Assembly (NCBI RefSeq): GCF_001742165.1
Contig: NZ_CP016442.1
Coordinates: forward strand, 124,001 to 188,000
From: Burkholderia stabilis
GTDB taxonomy: Bacteria > Pseudomonadota > Gammaproteobacteria > Burkholderiales > Burkholderiaceae
DNA length: 64,000 bases
Direction of reading: 5' to 3'
The first letter of the stretch is position 1. Each line of letters opens with the position of its first letter. Position numbers and translations under genes: made by a program. The notes beneath the pieces were generated by a model. That model did no database searches and was not told the DNA's origin. It saw nothing but the letters and a program-made list of their open reading frames with translations. Shown here in pieces: positions 54,100-61,892 of this stretch.

Positions 54100-55299
54100 A
54101 TGAAACGGACCACGCGTCGCGGCACCACCGCGGCCGGCCTCACGCTACTCGCCCTGGCGCTCGCCGGGTGCGGCGGTGGTGGTGGGGGCAACGGTAGCAG
54201 CAGCGGAACCACCAGCTCCAACGGCACGGGCTCGACGGGCACCACGACCAGCAACGGGGCGGCGCTCCTGGCTGCCTACACCCCACCGGCGTCCATCGTG
54301 GCGGCCGTGCAAACCAGCTACAGCGGCCCTGCGTTCAGCACCTACAACAGCGGACTGTCGTCGAACTGCGCGACCCCGTCGAAGGTCAGCGGCACGGTGA
54401 TCGTCACGCCCAACGCGATCGTGTTCTCCGCGGGGGCATCCCTCAAAGCGCAGGAGCTGGCGGCGGACCTGCTGGAACAGGCGATCCCGCAGATCCGCAC
54501 GGCCATGGGCCTGACGTCCACCGGGGTGGCGTTCGACGGCACCAACCGGATCCAGGTCTGCGTGGATCCCTCGCTGGGCCAGAGCGCGGGCGAAACCGGG
54601 ACGAGCTTGGTGGGGCAGACCGGCACCGGCGTGGGCCCGGTCATGCAGGTGATGAGCGCCGATGCGGCGTCGTTCGACGCGAGGTACCCGGGGGCGACCA
54701 GCTACACGGCACCCGTGGGGCAGTCCTACGCCGACCTGTTCGTTCACGAGGGCACCCATGCGGCCATCTACTCGCTCACGGAGCCGTTCCTGGGCACCCC
54801 GACGTTCTACCAGGAGGGTATGGCCACAACGATTAGCCACCTGCCACTGGCCAGCAAGGCGAGCATCCTGGCGGCCGTGCAGGCGTCGGACCTCCTGAGC
54901 ACGTCGAACGCGAACACGGACATGGGCGCGGCGTATTCGGCCTACGAGGCCACGATCGGGTACATCACCAGCTCCGCGAGCGGTGGGTTGGGCTTCCCGA
55001 TGACCAGCATGCCGGCGTTCCTGGCCACCTTCAAGGCGCAGGCGGAAGCGGCGTGTGCCCAGGCGATCCCCAACGGGCTGATCCCAACGGCATCGCAGAC
55101 CGTGGGCCTCCCGGCCGGCCAGTACAACGTGTGCGCGTCTGGGCCCGGGGTGGTGGACCCGCGGCTCAATGCTGCGTTCGACGCGGCATGGAACGCCACG
55201 TTTAAGGACACCGGGGGCGGTCCGCTCTACCTGCATTCCGCCGATTCGGCCAACAGCCTCGAATCGACGTTGTACCAACGGCTCAACAGCTTTTTGTGA
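54100..55299 (+). CDS. Lipoprotein with a gluzincin-type (HExxH...E) protease motif
   Basis: A 399-residue lipoprotein: signal peptide and lipobox LAGC (Cys24) followed by a Gly/Ser/Thr tether. The metal motif HEGTH lies at about 216-220 and a third ligand Glu in FYQEGMA about 20 residues later, the spacing seen in peptidase MA-like gluzincins. Cys residues elsewhere may form disulfides. It is probably a surface or periplasmic metalloprotease; substrate unknown. First of three same-strand genes (54100, 55375, 56173) with short gaps. Confidence 0.7.
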   Translation: MKRTTRRGTTAAGLTLLALALAGCGGGGGGNGSSSGTTSSNGTGSTGTTTSNGAALLAAYTPPASIVAAVQTSYSGPAFSTYNSGLSSNCATPSKVSGTVIVTPNAIVFSAGASLKAQELAADLLEQAIPQIRTAMGLTSTGVAFDGTNRIQVCVDPSLGQSAGETGTSLVGQTGTGVGPVMQVMSADAASFDARYPGATSYTAPVGQSYADLFVHEGTHAAIYSLTEPFLGTPTFYQEGMATTISHLPLASKASILAAVQASDLLSTSNANTDMGAAYSAYEATIGYITSSASGGLGFPMTSMPAFLATFKAQAEAACAQAIPNGLIPTASQTVGLPAGQYNVCASGPGVVDPRLNAAFDAAWNATFKDTGGGPLYLHSADSANSLESTLYQRLNSFL

Positions 55300-55374
55300 C
55301 CGGCTAACGCGGGGCGGCGGCGTCCGATGGGCGCGTCCGACGCGAGGGACCAACCAACAAGAAAGAGGGAAACG

Positions 55375-56124
55375 ATGAAGCACCACGTCTTGCCCGTCGC
55401 AGCGACGACGGTTTTGTGCGGCCTGCTGGCCGCGTGCGCGAACGGCGGGCCGGACGTGAACGGCTTCGTCCAGAAGGCCAACAGCACGGTCGAGAACGCG
55501 ATCCACAGCGTGACCGGGGGCAGCGGGGGCGGTGGCGGCGACGTCACCAACGCGGCCGGCCCGGTCTACACGCCGCTCTCGGGCGGGAACAGCTTGCAGG
55601 GGCTCTTCGGCGGGCAGAACCAGCAGCTCGCGAACTACGGCAAGCTGCAATACCCGCGGGTCGCCCTGGAATACCTGACGTTTGGCGCGAGCCAGCCCTG
55701 CTGGAAGGTGCGCGCGACCATCTGGACCAACGCGAAGCACTCGCACGACGAGGTGTTCCAGGTCTGCGACGTGCCGATCGCGGTGCGGGACGCCGTAGGT
55801 CAGGTGGGCCAGCTCAACCCGCAGGCGATCGTCGACAAGATCGACCAGACCCGGGCGCCGATCAACGTGGCGAACACGGGCGACCAGCGAACCCGTGGTC
55901 CGCTTCCCCCGTTGCGGGCCATGAGCGTCCCGCTGACGAACACGGGCCCCATGTTCCAGGCGAACCCGTTGCAGGTGCGCCTGGACGCGATCAACGCCCG
56001 GATCGCTTACGTGGCAAAGTACGTACCGCTCGGCGACACGAGCGCCATGAGCGTGGTCAGCTCGGCCTTCTACGACTACCGCGTGTGGATCTACCGGTTC
56101 GACCCGGCGGGCAACCTCGGGTGA
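55375..56124 (+). CDS. Lipoprotein of unknown function
   Basis: A 249-residue predicted lipoprotein: signal peptide, lipobox LAAC (Cys21), a Gly-rich tether (GGSGGGGGD) and a soluble domain with Cys residues in QPCWKVRAT and FQVCDVPIA that may pair. I recognise no family. It lies 75 bases after the protease-like lipoprotein gene on the same strand; GAGGGAAACG precedes the ATG. Confidence 0.68.
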   Translation: MKHHVLPVAATTVLCGLLAACANGGPDVNGFVQKANSTVENAIHSVTGGSGGGGGDVTNAAGPVYTPLSGGNSLQGLFGGQNQQLANYGKLQYPRVALEYLTFGASQPCWKVRATIWTNAKHSHDEVFQVCDVPIAVRDAVGQVGQLNPQAIVDKIDQTRAPINVANTGDQRTRGPLPPLRAMSVPLTNTGPMFQANPLQVRLDAINARIAYVAKYVPLGDTSAMSVVSSAFYDYRVWIYRFDPAGNLG

Positions 56125-56172
56125 TCGTCGGCCGTCCGGCGCACCCTGCACCAGAAGAAAAAGGACACGAGT

Positions 56173-57165
56173 ATGAGCAGCTTCCAGGAACAGATCGACC
56201 AGGCGATCAAGGCCCAGGACCTGTACTTCATCGGGGACCAGTTGCCGTCGGACTGGTACGCCGGTTTCAAGGCCTGGCTCCCCCTGGCGGAGGGCGGTGA
56301 CGTGCGAGCCATGGTCAACGTGGGCCACTGCTACGTGAACGGCGAGGGCGTGGACCGCAGCGCCACCAGCGGGCTGGACTGGTACCGACGTGCGGCGAAC
56401 CAGGGCGACGCCCGGGCGATGTTCACGCTCTACCGCCAGTTGAAGGGGAGCGCGCCGGTCGAGGCCGAGGGCTTCCTGCAACGCGCGGCGTCCGCGGGCG
56501 ACGATCGGGCGATCCAGGCGGTGAAGGCACGCATCGCGGAGCAGCAGCGTCAGGCGCAGCAGCAGGAAGCGGCGGAGCGGGAGCGCGTGGCGATCCAACG
56601 GGCGACCACCGCGTTCCAGGAGATCAAGGCGATGCTGGACCGCCGGGACCTGGTGGGCGCACGGCAGCGGGCGGAAACGGCGGTGCAGGACGGGTTCGCC
56701 TGGGCGGGGCAGATCATCGCGGCACTGGCGTTGAAGATCGAGGTGACGCGCACCAGCCAGAAGGAGTACATCCCGGGCCCGATGGTCATACGCGACGGGA
56801 CATCACGCCACACGGGGACGTCGTACCGCACGTACACGCACAGCGGCACGGTGACCAACCCGACGCGCTACGGGGTGCACGCCAACATCGGCGGTTTGGG
56901 CTTGGGCTACGGGATGGTGCCCGCCAACGGCTCGGTGAAAGCGTCCTCGGTGCCGGTGCGCCAGATCGCGAGCGACTGGTGCTCGAAGGTCGACGTCATG
57001 ATCACCGACAAGGTGGTGAAGTCGCTGGTGCCGAACGGCGTGGTGGCCGTGCCGATCAGCCCGGACCAGGTGACGGTGACGAGCGGCGATCCGCTGCCCT
57101 GGAAGGTCATCGCCTGGGGCGTGGGGATCGTGGTCGTGCTGCTCGGGCTGGTGGTGCTCCACTGA
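56173..57165 (+). CDS. Sel1-repeat protein with a C-terminal membrane helix
   Basis: A 330-residue protein. Residues 25-115 contain Sel1-like repeats (AMVNVGHCYVNGEGVDRS, LDWYRRAANQGDARAMFTLY). A Gln/Glu-rich helix (about 120-165) follows, then a domain with Gly/Tyr/Thr content and a final hydrophobic helix (VIAWGVGIVVVLLGLVVL). It may be tail-anchored with the repeats in the cytoplasm. Third gene in the lipoprotein cluster. Confidence 0.7.
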   Translation: MSSFQEQIDQAIKAQDLYFIGDQLPSDWYAGFKAWLPLAEGGDVRAMVNVGHCYVNGEGVDRSATSGLDWYRRAANQGDARAMFTLYRQLKGSAPVEAEGFLQRAASAGDDRAIQAVKARIAEQQRQAQQQEAAERERVAIQRATTAFQEIKAMLDRRDLVGARQRAETAVQDGFAWAGQIIAALALKIEVTRTSQKEYIPGPMVIRDGTSRHTGTSYRTYTHSGTVTNPTRYGVHANIGGLGLGYGMVPANGSVKASSVPVRQIASDWCSKVDVMITDKVVKSLVPNGVVAVPISPDQVTVTSGDPLPWKVIAWGVGIVVVLLGLVVLH

Positions 57166-57290
57166 CCGCTCACGTGCGGCCGGGCACCAGGCGGTCGACG
57201 AGGGCACCCAAGGCATGGCTTAAGATGGCACCCTCTCAGGTGTAGGACCGTACCGCGCACGTAGGCCCTCGGATCGCGCGGTGTGTGTTT

Positions 57291-57315
57291 TGACGGCCCC
57301 GCGCGGGGCCGCTTT
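57291..57315. terminator. Terminator between convergent genes
   Basis: CGGCCCCGC / GCGGGGCCG stem followed on the + strand by CTTTTTC. Confidence 0.82.
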
Positions 57316-57320
57316 TTCGT

Positions 57321-58181
57321 TCAGTCGCGGTCAGCGGCGCGGGCGGCGAGGGTGCCCAGCAGCACGGCGACGATGGCCGCTCCGGCCGCGATCCCGATCG
57401 CCTTCAGCATCGTCTTCACCGCGCTTACGTTTCCCTGTTGCCTGGCATTCTCCGACACGTGCTGTTTCTCGGTCCCCTGCACGAACCCGAACTTGGCACG
57501 GTCCGGCAGCGCCTCGACCATGCGATCGACCAGTTCGGTGAGCTGCCACCGGCGGGTGGCCGACACGGTGCAGACCTCGGCGTTGGGCAGGTTGAAGAGG
57601 GCGCCCACGTCCGAGCGCTTCTGCTCGATGTTGGCGAGCTGCACAGGGCCCGGGCGGCGCTCGTCGCGGATCCAGTCGTCGGTCGGTTCGAGCTTGTCGC
57701 ACTGGTTGACCACCACCAGGAACGGCGTGGCGTTGCGCCCGATCTCGGGCTCCACGATGCTTTGGTAATACGCCTTGTCGGCGGCCAGGGCCCGGTCGTC
57801 GGCCTTCACCACCCACAGCACGAGGTCCAGCTCGGGCAGCACGCTCTTGTACAGCGCGCTGTACTCCGCGTCACGCTCAGCGCTCTCGCCCAGGCCGGGC
57901 AGGTCCAGGAGGAACACCCCGGAGAGGTCGCCCTGCATCTCGAGCAGCGCCTGCTGGGGGTGGCGGGTGCACGCCGACACGTCGCTGACCTCGGCGACGT
58001 CGTGACCGAACAGCGCGTTGAACAGAGCGGACTTGCCCACGCCCGTCTTGCCCAGCACGCCGATCCGCGGGACGTAGCCCAGCGTTTCCTTGATTTTCTC
58101 GACGGTCTCTTTCGTGACCTCGACGCCGTGCTTGCGCAGCACGTCGCCAAACGCCTTCACCAGGTTGGGATCAATCGCCAT
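57321..58181 (-). CDS. Membrane-tethered GTPase (Era/YeeP-like)
   Basis: A 286-residue P-loop GTPase. Motifs in order: G1 GVLGKTGVGKSAL (about 42-54), G2 Thr in ACTRHP, G3 LLDLPGLGES (about 92-101), G4 VVNQCDKLEP (NxxD form) and G5 SATRRW. A C-terminal hydrophobic helix (AIGIAAGAAIVAVLLGTLA) anchors it to a membrane. This layout occurs in YfjP/YeeP-like GTPases of mobile elements. It follows the nuclease-like gene by 79 bases on the same strand. GCAGGAGACC precedes the ATG at 58181. Confidence 0.82.
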   Translation of the reverse strand: MAIDPNLVKAFGDVLRKHGVEVTKETVEKIKETLGYVPRIGVLGKTGVGKSALFNALFGHDVAEVSDVSACTRHPQQALLEMQGDLSGVFLLDLPGLGESAERDAEYSALYKSVLPELDLVLWVVKADDRALAADKAYYQSIVEPEIGRNATPFLVVVNQCDKLEPTDDWIRDERRPGPVQLANIEQKRSDVGALFNLPNAEVCTVSATRRWQLTELVDRMVEALPDRAKFGFVQGTEKQHVSENARQQGNVSAVKTMLKAIGIAAGAAIVAVLLGTLAARAADRD

Positions 58182-58260
58182 GGTCTCGTGGTCTCCTGCG
58201 GGTGGTTGTTCGGGGTGGTTGTTCTTGGCGGGGCGCCGGTGGTCCGGCGGCCCCACGGGG

Positions 58261-59348
58261 TCAGTGGTCGAACGCTTCGATCATCCGGCGCTGGGCGTCG
58301 ACGATCGCCAGGGTGTTGCCCGGGTGCCAGTCGGCGATCGAGTACGGCAGGTTGAAATACGGGTAGCGGCCGAACGCGAATCGGGCGAGCGGCGGCAGCG
58401 GCCGATCCGCCCACGGGTTTTCGAGCAGCACGACGTCCTCGTGGAACACGAACAGGACGGCCGACAGGCGGCTCTTCTTTTTGCCGTCGAGGCGGAAACG
58501 CCCGTCGTGGCCCATGCGCTTCGGGGCGGACGGGTCCTCGAACACGGGCGCACCCTTCCAGCCGTAGACCCCGTACCACATGGCGCCGCTGCACAGCGCC
58601 CGTCCGTGAAACCCACGGATGAGCGGGGACATCTGGTGCGGCTTGAGCAGTTGGGAGGTGGTGGGGCCACCGAAGTGGGTGAAGTCGGCGATGAGCACGC
58701 ACGGCCGGTCGGGGGCCACCTGGGTCTCGTCCGGCTTCATCGAGCAAACCTTGCTGATGAGGTTGGCCTGGACGCTGTCGCCTTCCTTCGTCGGGTCCGG
58801 TCGACCGCCCGGGGTCAGCTCGGTCACGGCCATACGGAGGGTCCGCTCGCCCACCGTCGTTTCCGAGCGTTCGATCCCGTACGGGTGCTCACCGTCGGGC
58901 GTGTTGGCCGCGGCCATCAGCTTGTCCTGTTGCTTGTCCTGGTGCTTCGAGAACACCTCGACCGTCACCGGCCCGTCGCCGGCGTCCACGGTGAAGTCAG
59001 GCGTGGCGTCGCTCGCCCGGATGATCGGCGTGACGTCGAATCCTGCTTCGAGCAGGCCGCCGTACGCGCGGATCTCCGCCAGGGCCGACGACGCACCGCT
59101 GTCGTCCTGGAGGTTGCGCAGGCGGTCACCGAGATCCTTCAACCACGTTTCGCCGCCGGTCTCCTGGGCGATGGCCGGCACCGCCAGGTGGACCAGGTGG
59201 TCGACCGGGCGCGGTTCCCTCGAGCACAGGGCGAACCACGTGGGGTGGCGCGTTCCGGTGGGTAGAAGCGGGGCCTTGTCGATCCCCTCGATTTCCTCGG
59301 GGTGAACAGGTCGGACAGGCTCGCGATGGTGGGCGTGGTGGTGCTCAT
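58261..59348 (-). pseudogene. Nuclease-like gene with a single-base frameshift near its start
   Basis: A long frame, 58261 to about 59295, encodes a protein with LAEIRAYGGLLEAGFDVTPI, then TPDFTVDAGDGPVTVEVFSK, which resembles a PD-(D/E)xK nuclease core. It has no proper start. A second frame begins at ATG 59348 (MSTTTPTIASLSDLFTP) with AAGGA upstream and runs out. One extra base near 59297, in CCCCGAGG, would join them into a continuous chain (LFTP-EEIEGIDKAPLLP). So this is either a recent mutation or an assembly error. If intact it would be about 362 residues. It shares an operon with the GTPase. The nuclease link is tentative. Confidence 0.6.
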
Positions 59349-59515
59349 ACGACGGATCCTTCAGCGGACGGGTGGGCGGGCAAGCGAACGATTGTACGGG
59401 GACCGCAGGACGATTGCTTGACCATCGGGAGGCGCCGGTGTGTCACCCGATCACCCGGGCTTGAACGGCGAACGGCCGCCACCTGGGCGACCGTTTCGAC
59501 GCGTCCGAATCGGGA

Positions 59516-59866
59516 TCACCAACCGCGCGGCGGGAGCCAGTCCCGGGAGTGCTCGTTCAGGAACCGGCGGGTCCGGTAAAACGAGCGCAGGGTGGTCAGC
59601 GGCAGCGCCACCCCACGTTCTTGGGCGACGCGCAACGCCAGGTCCCGCATCTTGGCGGTCGGCGCACGCGGTCCGAAGATGAAGAACGGGTGGCGCAGGA
59701 ACCGCAGGGCGGCCAGATCGGCCCGGGCCTCGTGGCTGAACGGTGCGCGCAGCAGGGCACGGACCAGGCCGAAGATCGCGGTCATGATCCAGACCCAGGC
59801 CAGGAACAGGAAGGACACGCCGATCGCGCCGGCGATCAGGGCAAGGACGATTTCAAGGCCGACCAC
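59516..59866 (-). CDS. Small membrane protein
   Basis: A 116-residue protein with one or two N-terminal helices (VLALIAGAIGVSFLFLAWVWI) and a basic cytoplasmic tail (RTRRFLNEHSRDW). The start is GTG at 59866 with AGGAGGAGAACC. It has an element promoter and shares a palindrome with the divergent 60.0-kb gene. No family recognised. Confidence 0.65.
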   Translation of the reverse strand: MVGLEIVLALIAGAIGVSFLFLAWVWIMTAIFGLVRALLRAPFSHEARADLAALRFLRHPFFIFGPRAPTAKMRDLALRVAQERGVALPLTTLRSFYRTRRFLNEHSRDWLPPRGW

Positions 59867-59904
59867 GGTTCTCCTCCTGCTGGTCTGTTGGCGGTGTTCG
59901 GACC

Positions 59905-59932
59905 AACTTAGCGGGTCATGGGGCGAAGTCAA
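59905..59932 (-). promoter_or_regulatory. Element promoter for the 59.5-kb gene
   Basis: - strand: -35 TTGACT (59932-59927), 16-base spacer ending CCGC, -10 TAAGTT (59910-59905). Palindrome 16 begins two bases upstream of the -35. Confidence 0.8.
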
Positions 59933-59934
59933 CC

Positions 59935-59950
59935 CCGTGCCCTGGCACGG
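59935..59950. promoter_or_regulatory. Element palindrome, copy 16 (between divergent promoters)
   Basis: CCGTGCCCTGGCACGG, perfect arms, 2 bases from the leftward -35 and 8 bases from the rightward -35. The best single example of the motif's placement. Confidence 0.85.
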
Positions 59951-59958
59951 CTCGCCGC

Positions 59959-59986
59959 TTGACGGGCCTGCAGGACCTGCTAGGTC
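59959..59986 (+). promoter_or_regulatory. Element promoter for the 60.0-kb gene
   Basis: -35 TTGACG (59959-59964), 16-base spacer ending CTGC, -10 TAGGTC (59981-59986). Confidence 0.78.
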
Positions 59987-60036
59987 TCGGGCACGCGGTC
60001 CACGTTCAGAGGCCGGACACGAGGAGGAGACCTGCG

Positions 60037-60396
60037 ATGCGGCTGTTCAAACCCATGGCCCTGGCCACCACGATCGGCATCTGTGCGATGACCGGTGGCG
60101 GCGACGCCAACGGCAGCACCGGCTTCACCCTGCCGACGTCGCTGGCGGCCGTACGCCAGGACGCGACGGCGGTGTGCGACCGGATCCCGGGCGAGGCGGG
60201 GCAGGCGGGTCTGCCGGCGTTGGGCGCGATGTCGAACGGCTGCTACAACGCGGTGGCGTTCGTGAACACCAAGCTCGTCGCGGTGCTGGGCGACGGCGGG
60301 TCGGCGCTGATCGTCCCGGACGACGGCGGACCGATCTTGCTGCGCGTGGCGACCATGACCGAGGGCATCGGGGCCCGGGTTCGCAACGCGCGGTAA
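60037..60396 (+). CDS. Small exported protein of unknown function
   Basis: A 119-residue protein with a possible signal peptide (MRLFKPMALATTIGICAMTGG) and a mature part with two Cys (VCDRIPG, NGCYNAV) that may form a disulfide. GAGGAGGAGACC precedes the ATG. It has its own element promoter; the ADP-ribosyltransferase-like gene follows 86 bases on. Confidence 0.65.
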   Translation: MRLFKPMALATTIGICAMTGGGDANGSTGFTLPTSLAAVRQDATAVCDRIPGEAGQAGLPALGAMSNGCYNAVAFVNTKLVAVLGDGGSALIVPDDGGPILLRVATMTEGIGARVRNAR

Positions 60397-60482
60397 GGCG
60401 CGCACCGTGGAGCGACCAGGCGGCCATCAGGGCCGCCTGTTGCGTTATGCTGCAGATCCGCTCGATCGCACCATCGCACCGT

Positions 60483-60971
60483 ATGCCCATCCAACCCGAA
60501 CGTCATCCACCCCTGGACCTTCAACCGAACACGGTGCTTTACCGCGGCGTCAACCGGGGCATGCACGACAACGGCCGGGGCTTGCGCCCGCGAAACCCGG
60601 ACAAGCCGTTCGAGAAGCACGTGTACTTCGACGGCACGTGGAAGCTGGACGGCTCGATCAACTTCGGCACACCGCACGGGCAGGCGGTGCACGCGCACCA
60701 GTGGGACAGCGAGGGCTTCAACGGCCCGGCGCTTTCGTTCACCACGATCGAGAAGGTCGCGCGGCGCTTCGCCACCACCGACGGGCTGGAGGACGGCGTG
60801 GTGTACGCGGTGACGGTGGCCGAGCTGAAAGCGGCGGGATGCAGCCTCCAAGATCCCAGGGTCTACACCTCGGGACTGCAGAACCCCGACGAGCACGAGG
60901 TGATCGTGGTCCCACCGACCGGCGGTGAGCTGAGCCTCGACCGGGTGCGGGTGACCGAGGTGGTGGCGTAG
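60483..60971 (+). CDS. Predicted ADP-ribosyltransferase-like protein
   Basis: A 162-residue protein with the order of elements expected in R-S-E type ADP-ribosyltransferases: Arg21 in TVLYRGVNRG, a Ser-Phe-Thr-Thr strand near 85 (ALSFTTIEKVARRFA) and an acidic ExE-like turn near 136-138 (NPDEHEVIVVP). The family would transfer ADP-ribose from NAD to a target. No signal peptide is seen. An ATG at 60447 would add 12 residues; neither start has a strong ribosome site. No immunity gene is obvious beside it, although the small exported protein at 60037 is upstream. Assigned by motif order only. Confidence 0.55.
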   Translation: MPIQPERHPPLDLQPNTVLYRGVNRGMHDNGRGLRPRNPDKPFEKHVYFDGTWKLDGSINFGTPHGQAVHAHQWDSEGFNGPALSFTTIEKVARRFATTDGLEDGVVYAVTVAELKAAGCSLQDPRVYTSGLQNPDEHEVIVVPPTGGELSLDRVRVTEVVA

Positions 60972-61198
60972 GCCTGGGCAATCGGTAGGGCTCGGGCGCG
61001 TGAAACCCCGCCTCCGGCGGCTTGGGCACCATCCCCGGCGAGCACCTGCGGTGACCTTGCCGGGCTCGAGGGCGAATCCCCGACGGCGCCGAAGGCTGGG
61101 GCGGGGCGAACAAGGAAAGACCGAGGTGGGCCTGCATTTCTAATGGCTCGGTTCGCACGCTCTCGCATTTTCAATGGCGCACCTCCGGACGGTTTGCA

Positions 61199-61314
61199 CA
61201 TCCGGTACGGTTCACCCCCTCCACCAGACTGTGCCAGGGCACGGCGATTTGCATCCGGGCATCCCATTCGGTTCGCCCCCACCAGCAGGAAAACATCCCA
61301 TTCGGTTCGCCCCC
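61199..61314. repeat. Three 21-base direct repeats
   Basis: CATCCCATTCGGTTCGCCCC occurs at 61260 and 61294, and a diverged copy (CATCCGGTACGGTTCACCCC) at 61199. A partial copy (CGGTTCGCAC) is at about 61149. Spacing is irregular (61 and 34 bases), so these differ from the iterons; they could bind a partition or copy-control protein. Confidence 0.7.
61229..61244. promoter_or_regulatory. Element palindrome, copy 17
   Basis: CTGTGCCAGGGCACGG, one outer mismatch, within the direct-repeat part of the origin. Confidence 0.68.
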
Positions 61315-61476
61315 TGGTGCCGGCCCCGCTTCGTGCCGAAGGCAGGGTTTCGGGGCGCGCGGGTTCCGGGGTTGAGTGCGCGGGCCGATAGGCCCCCAGG
61401 CTTTTGACGTTCCCGGAGGGGACCGGTTGAACCTTGCACGGGAGGTGATGGCAAAACGTTGTGTTCTTCGTTTGGT

Positions 61477-61522
61477 GGGGTTCGGGTGAACCGCCCCAAA
61501 GGCGGGTTCACCCAGGAACCCC
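61477..61522. repeat. Long inverted repeat in the origin region
   Basis: GGGTGAACCGCC pairs with GGCGGGTTCACCC around a 5-base loop, extended by outer GGGGTTC / GGAACCCC arms. It could be a terminator for the upstream gene, a protein site or a folded single-strand structure. Confidence 0.65.
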
Positions 61523-61667
61523 CTCCGCAGATTTTCTCTAGAGTTTTACCGTACATCCCTTGGTACAGGGGGGGGCGCGCCCCCTGCCGGGGCGCACCCC
61601 TGTAATAGCCTGTAGAAACCTGTACGGCGGGCCGTCCCTTGCTGGGCGGGCGTTTCCAGGCGATCGG

Positions 61668-61776
61668 CCGATTTCATCAACAGGGGTGCCCGATCTCATC
61701 AACAGAGGTACCCGATTTCATCAACAGGGGGTGACGTCCGCGCTCGTCCGCAAAACCCGATTTCATCAACAGGGGT
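61668..61776. repeat. Four replication iterons
   Basis: CCGATTTCATCAACAGGGG repeats begin at 61668, 61690, 61712 and 61757. The first three are exactly 22 bases apart, two helical turns; the last follows after 45. The second copy has two changes. Phased repeats next to a TrfA-like initiator gene and an A/T-rich segment mark an iteron origin. Confidence 0.88.
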
Positions 61777-61892
61777 ACGTCAGTGCAACGAGCGAAAAAA
61801 ATCGCAAAAAGTCCCTCAAATATGACCGCGTTATTTGCCAAGTCCATCGCCTGGAGTTTTACTGGATCATGACCTTCGCAATGGAGAGAGTG

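Larger units (their letters stand above)
60972..61892. other. Replication origin region (oriV) of the element
   Basis: A 920-base non-coding stretch upstream of the replication genes. In order: three 21-base direct repeats (61199-61314) with palindrome 17 among them, a long inverted repeat (61477-61522), G/C-rich dyads and three CCTGTA words at about 61600-61625, four iterons (61668-61776) and an A/T-rich segment (61790-61850) that could melt. This is the standard layout of an iteron origin. Confidence 0.75.

Noticed and set aside
54145..56598. Long - strand frame opposite the lipoprotein cluster
   Set aside because: Opposite strand genes have signal peptides, lipoboxes and ribosome sites; this frame has none.
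26766..61244. Palindromes considered as ordinary terminators
   Set aside because: Arms are only 7 bp with a 2-base centre, most lack a T tract, and several lie immediately upstream of -35 elements. Only copy 8 also looks like a terminator.
61668..61776. Repeat array considered as a CRISPR
   Set aside because: Repeats are 19-20 bases with 2-3 base gaps, a 22-base period and no spacers; an initiator gene follows. These are iterons.
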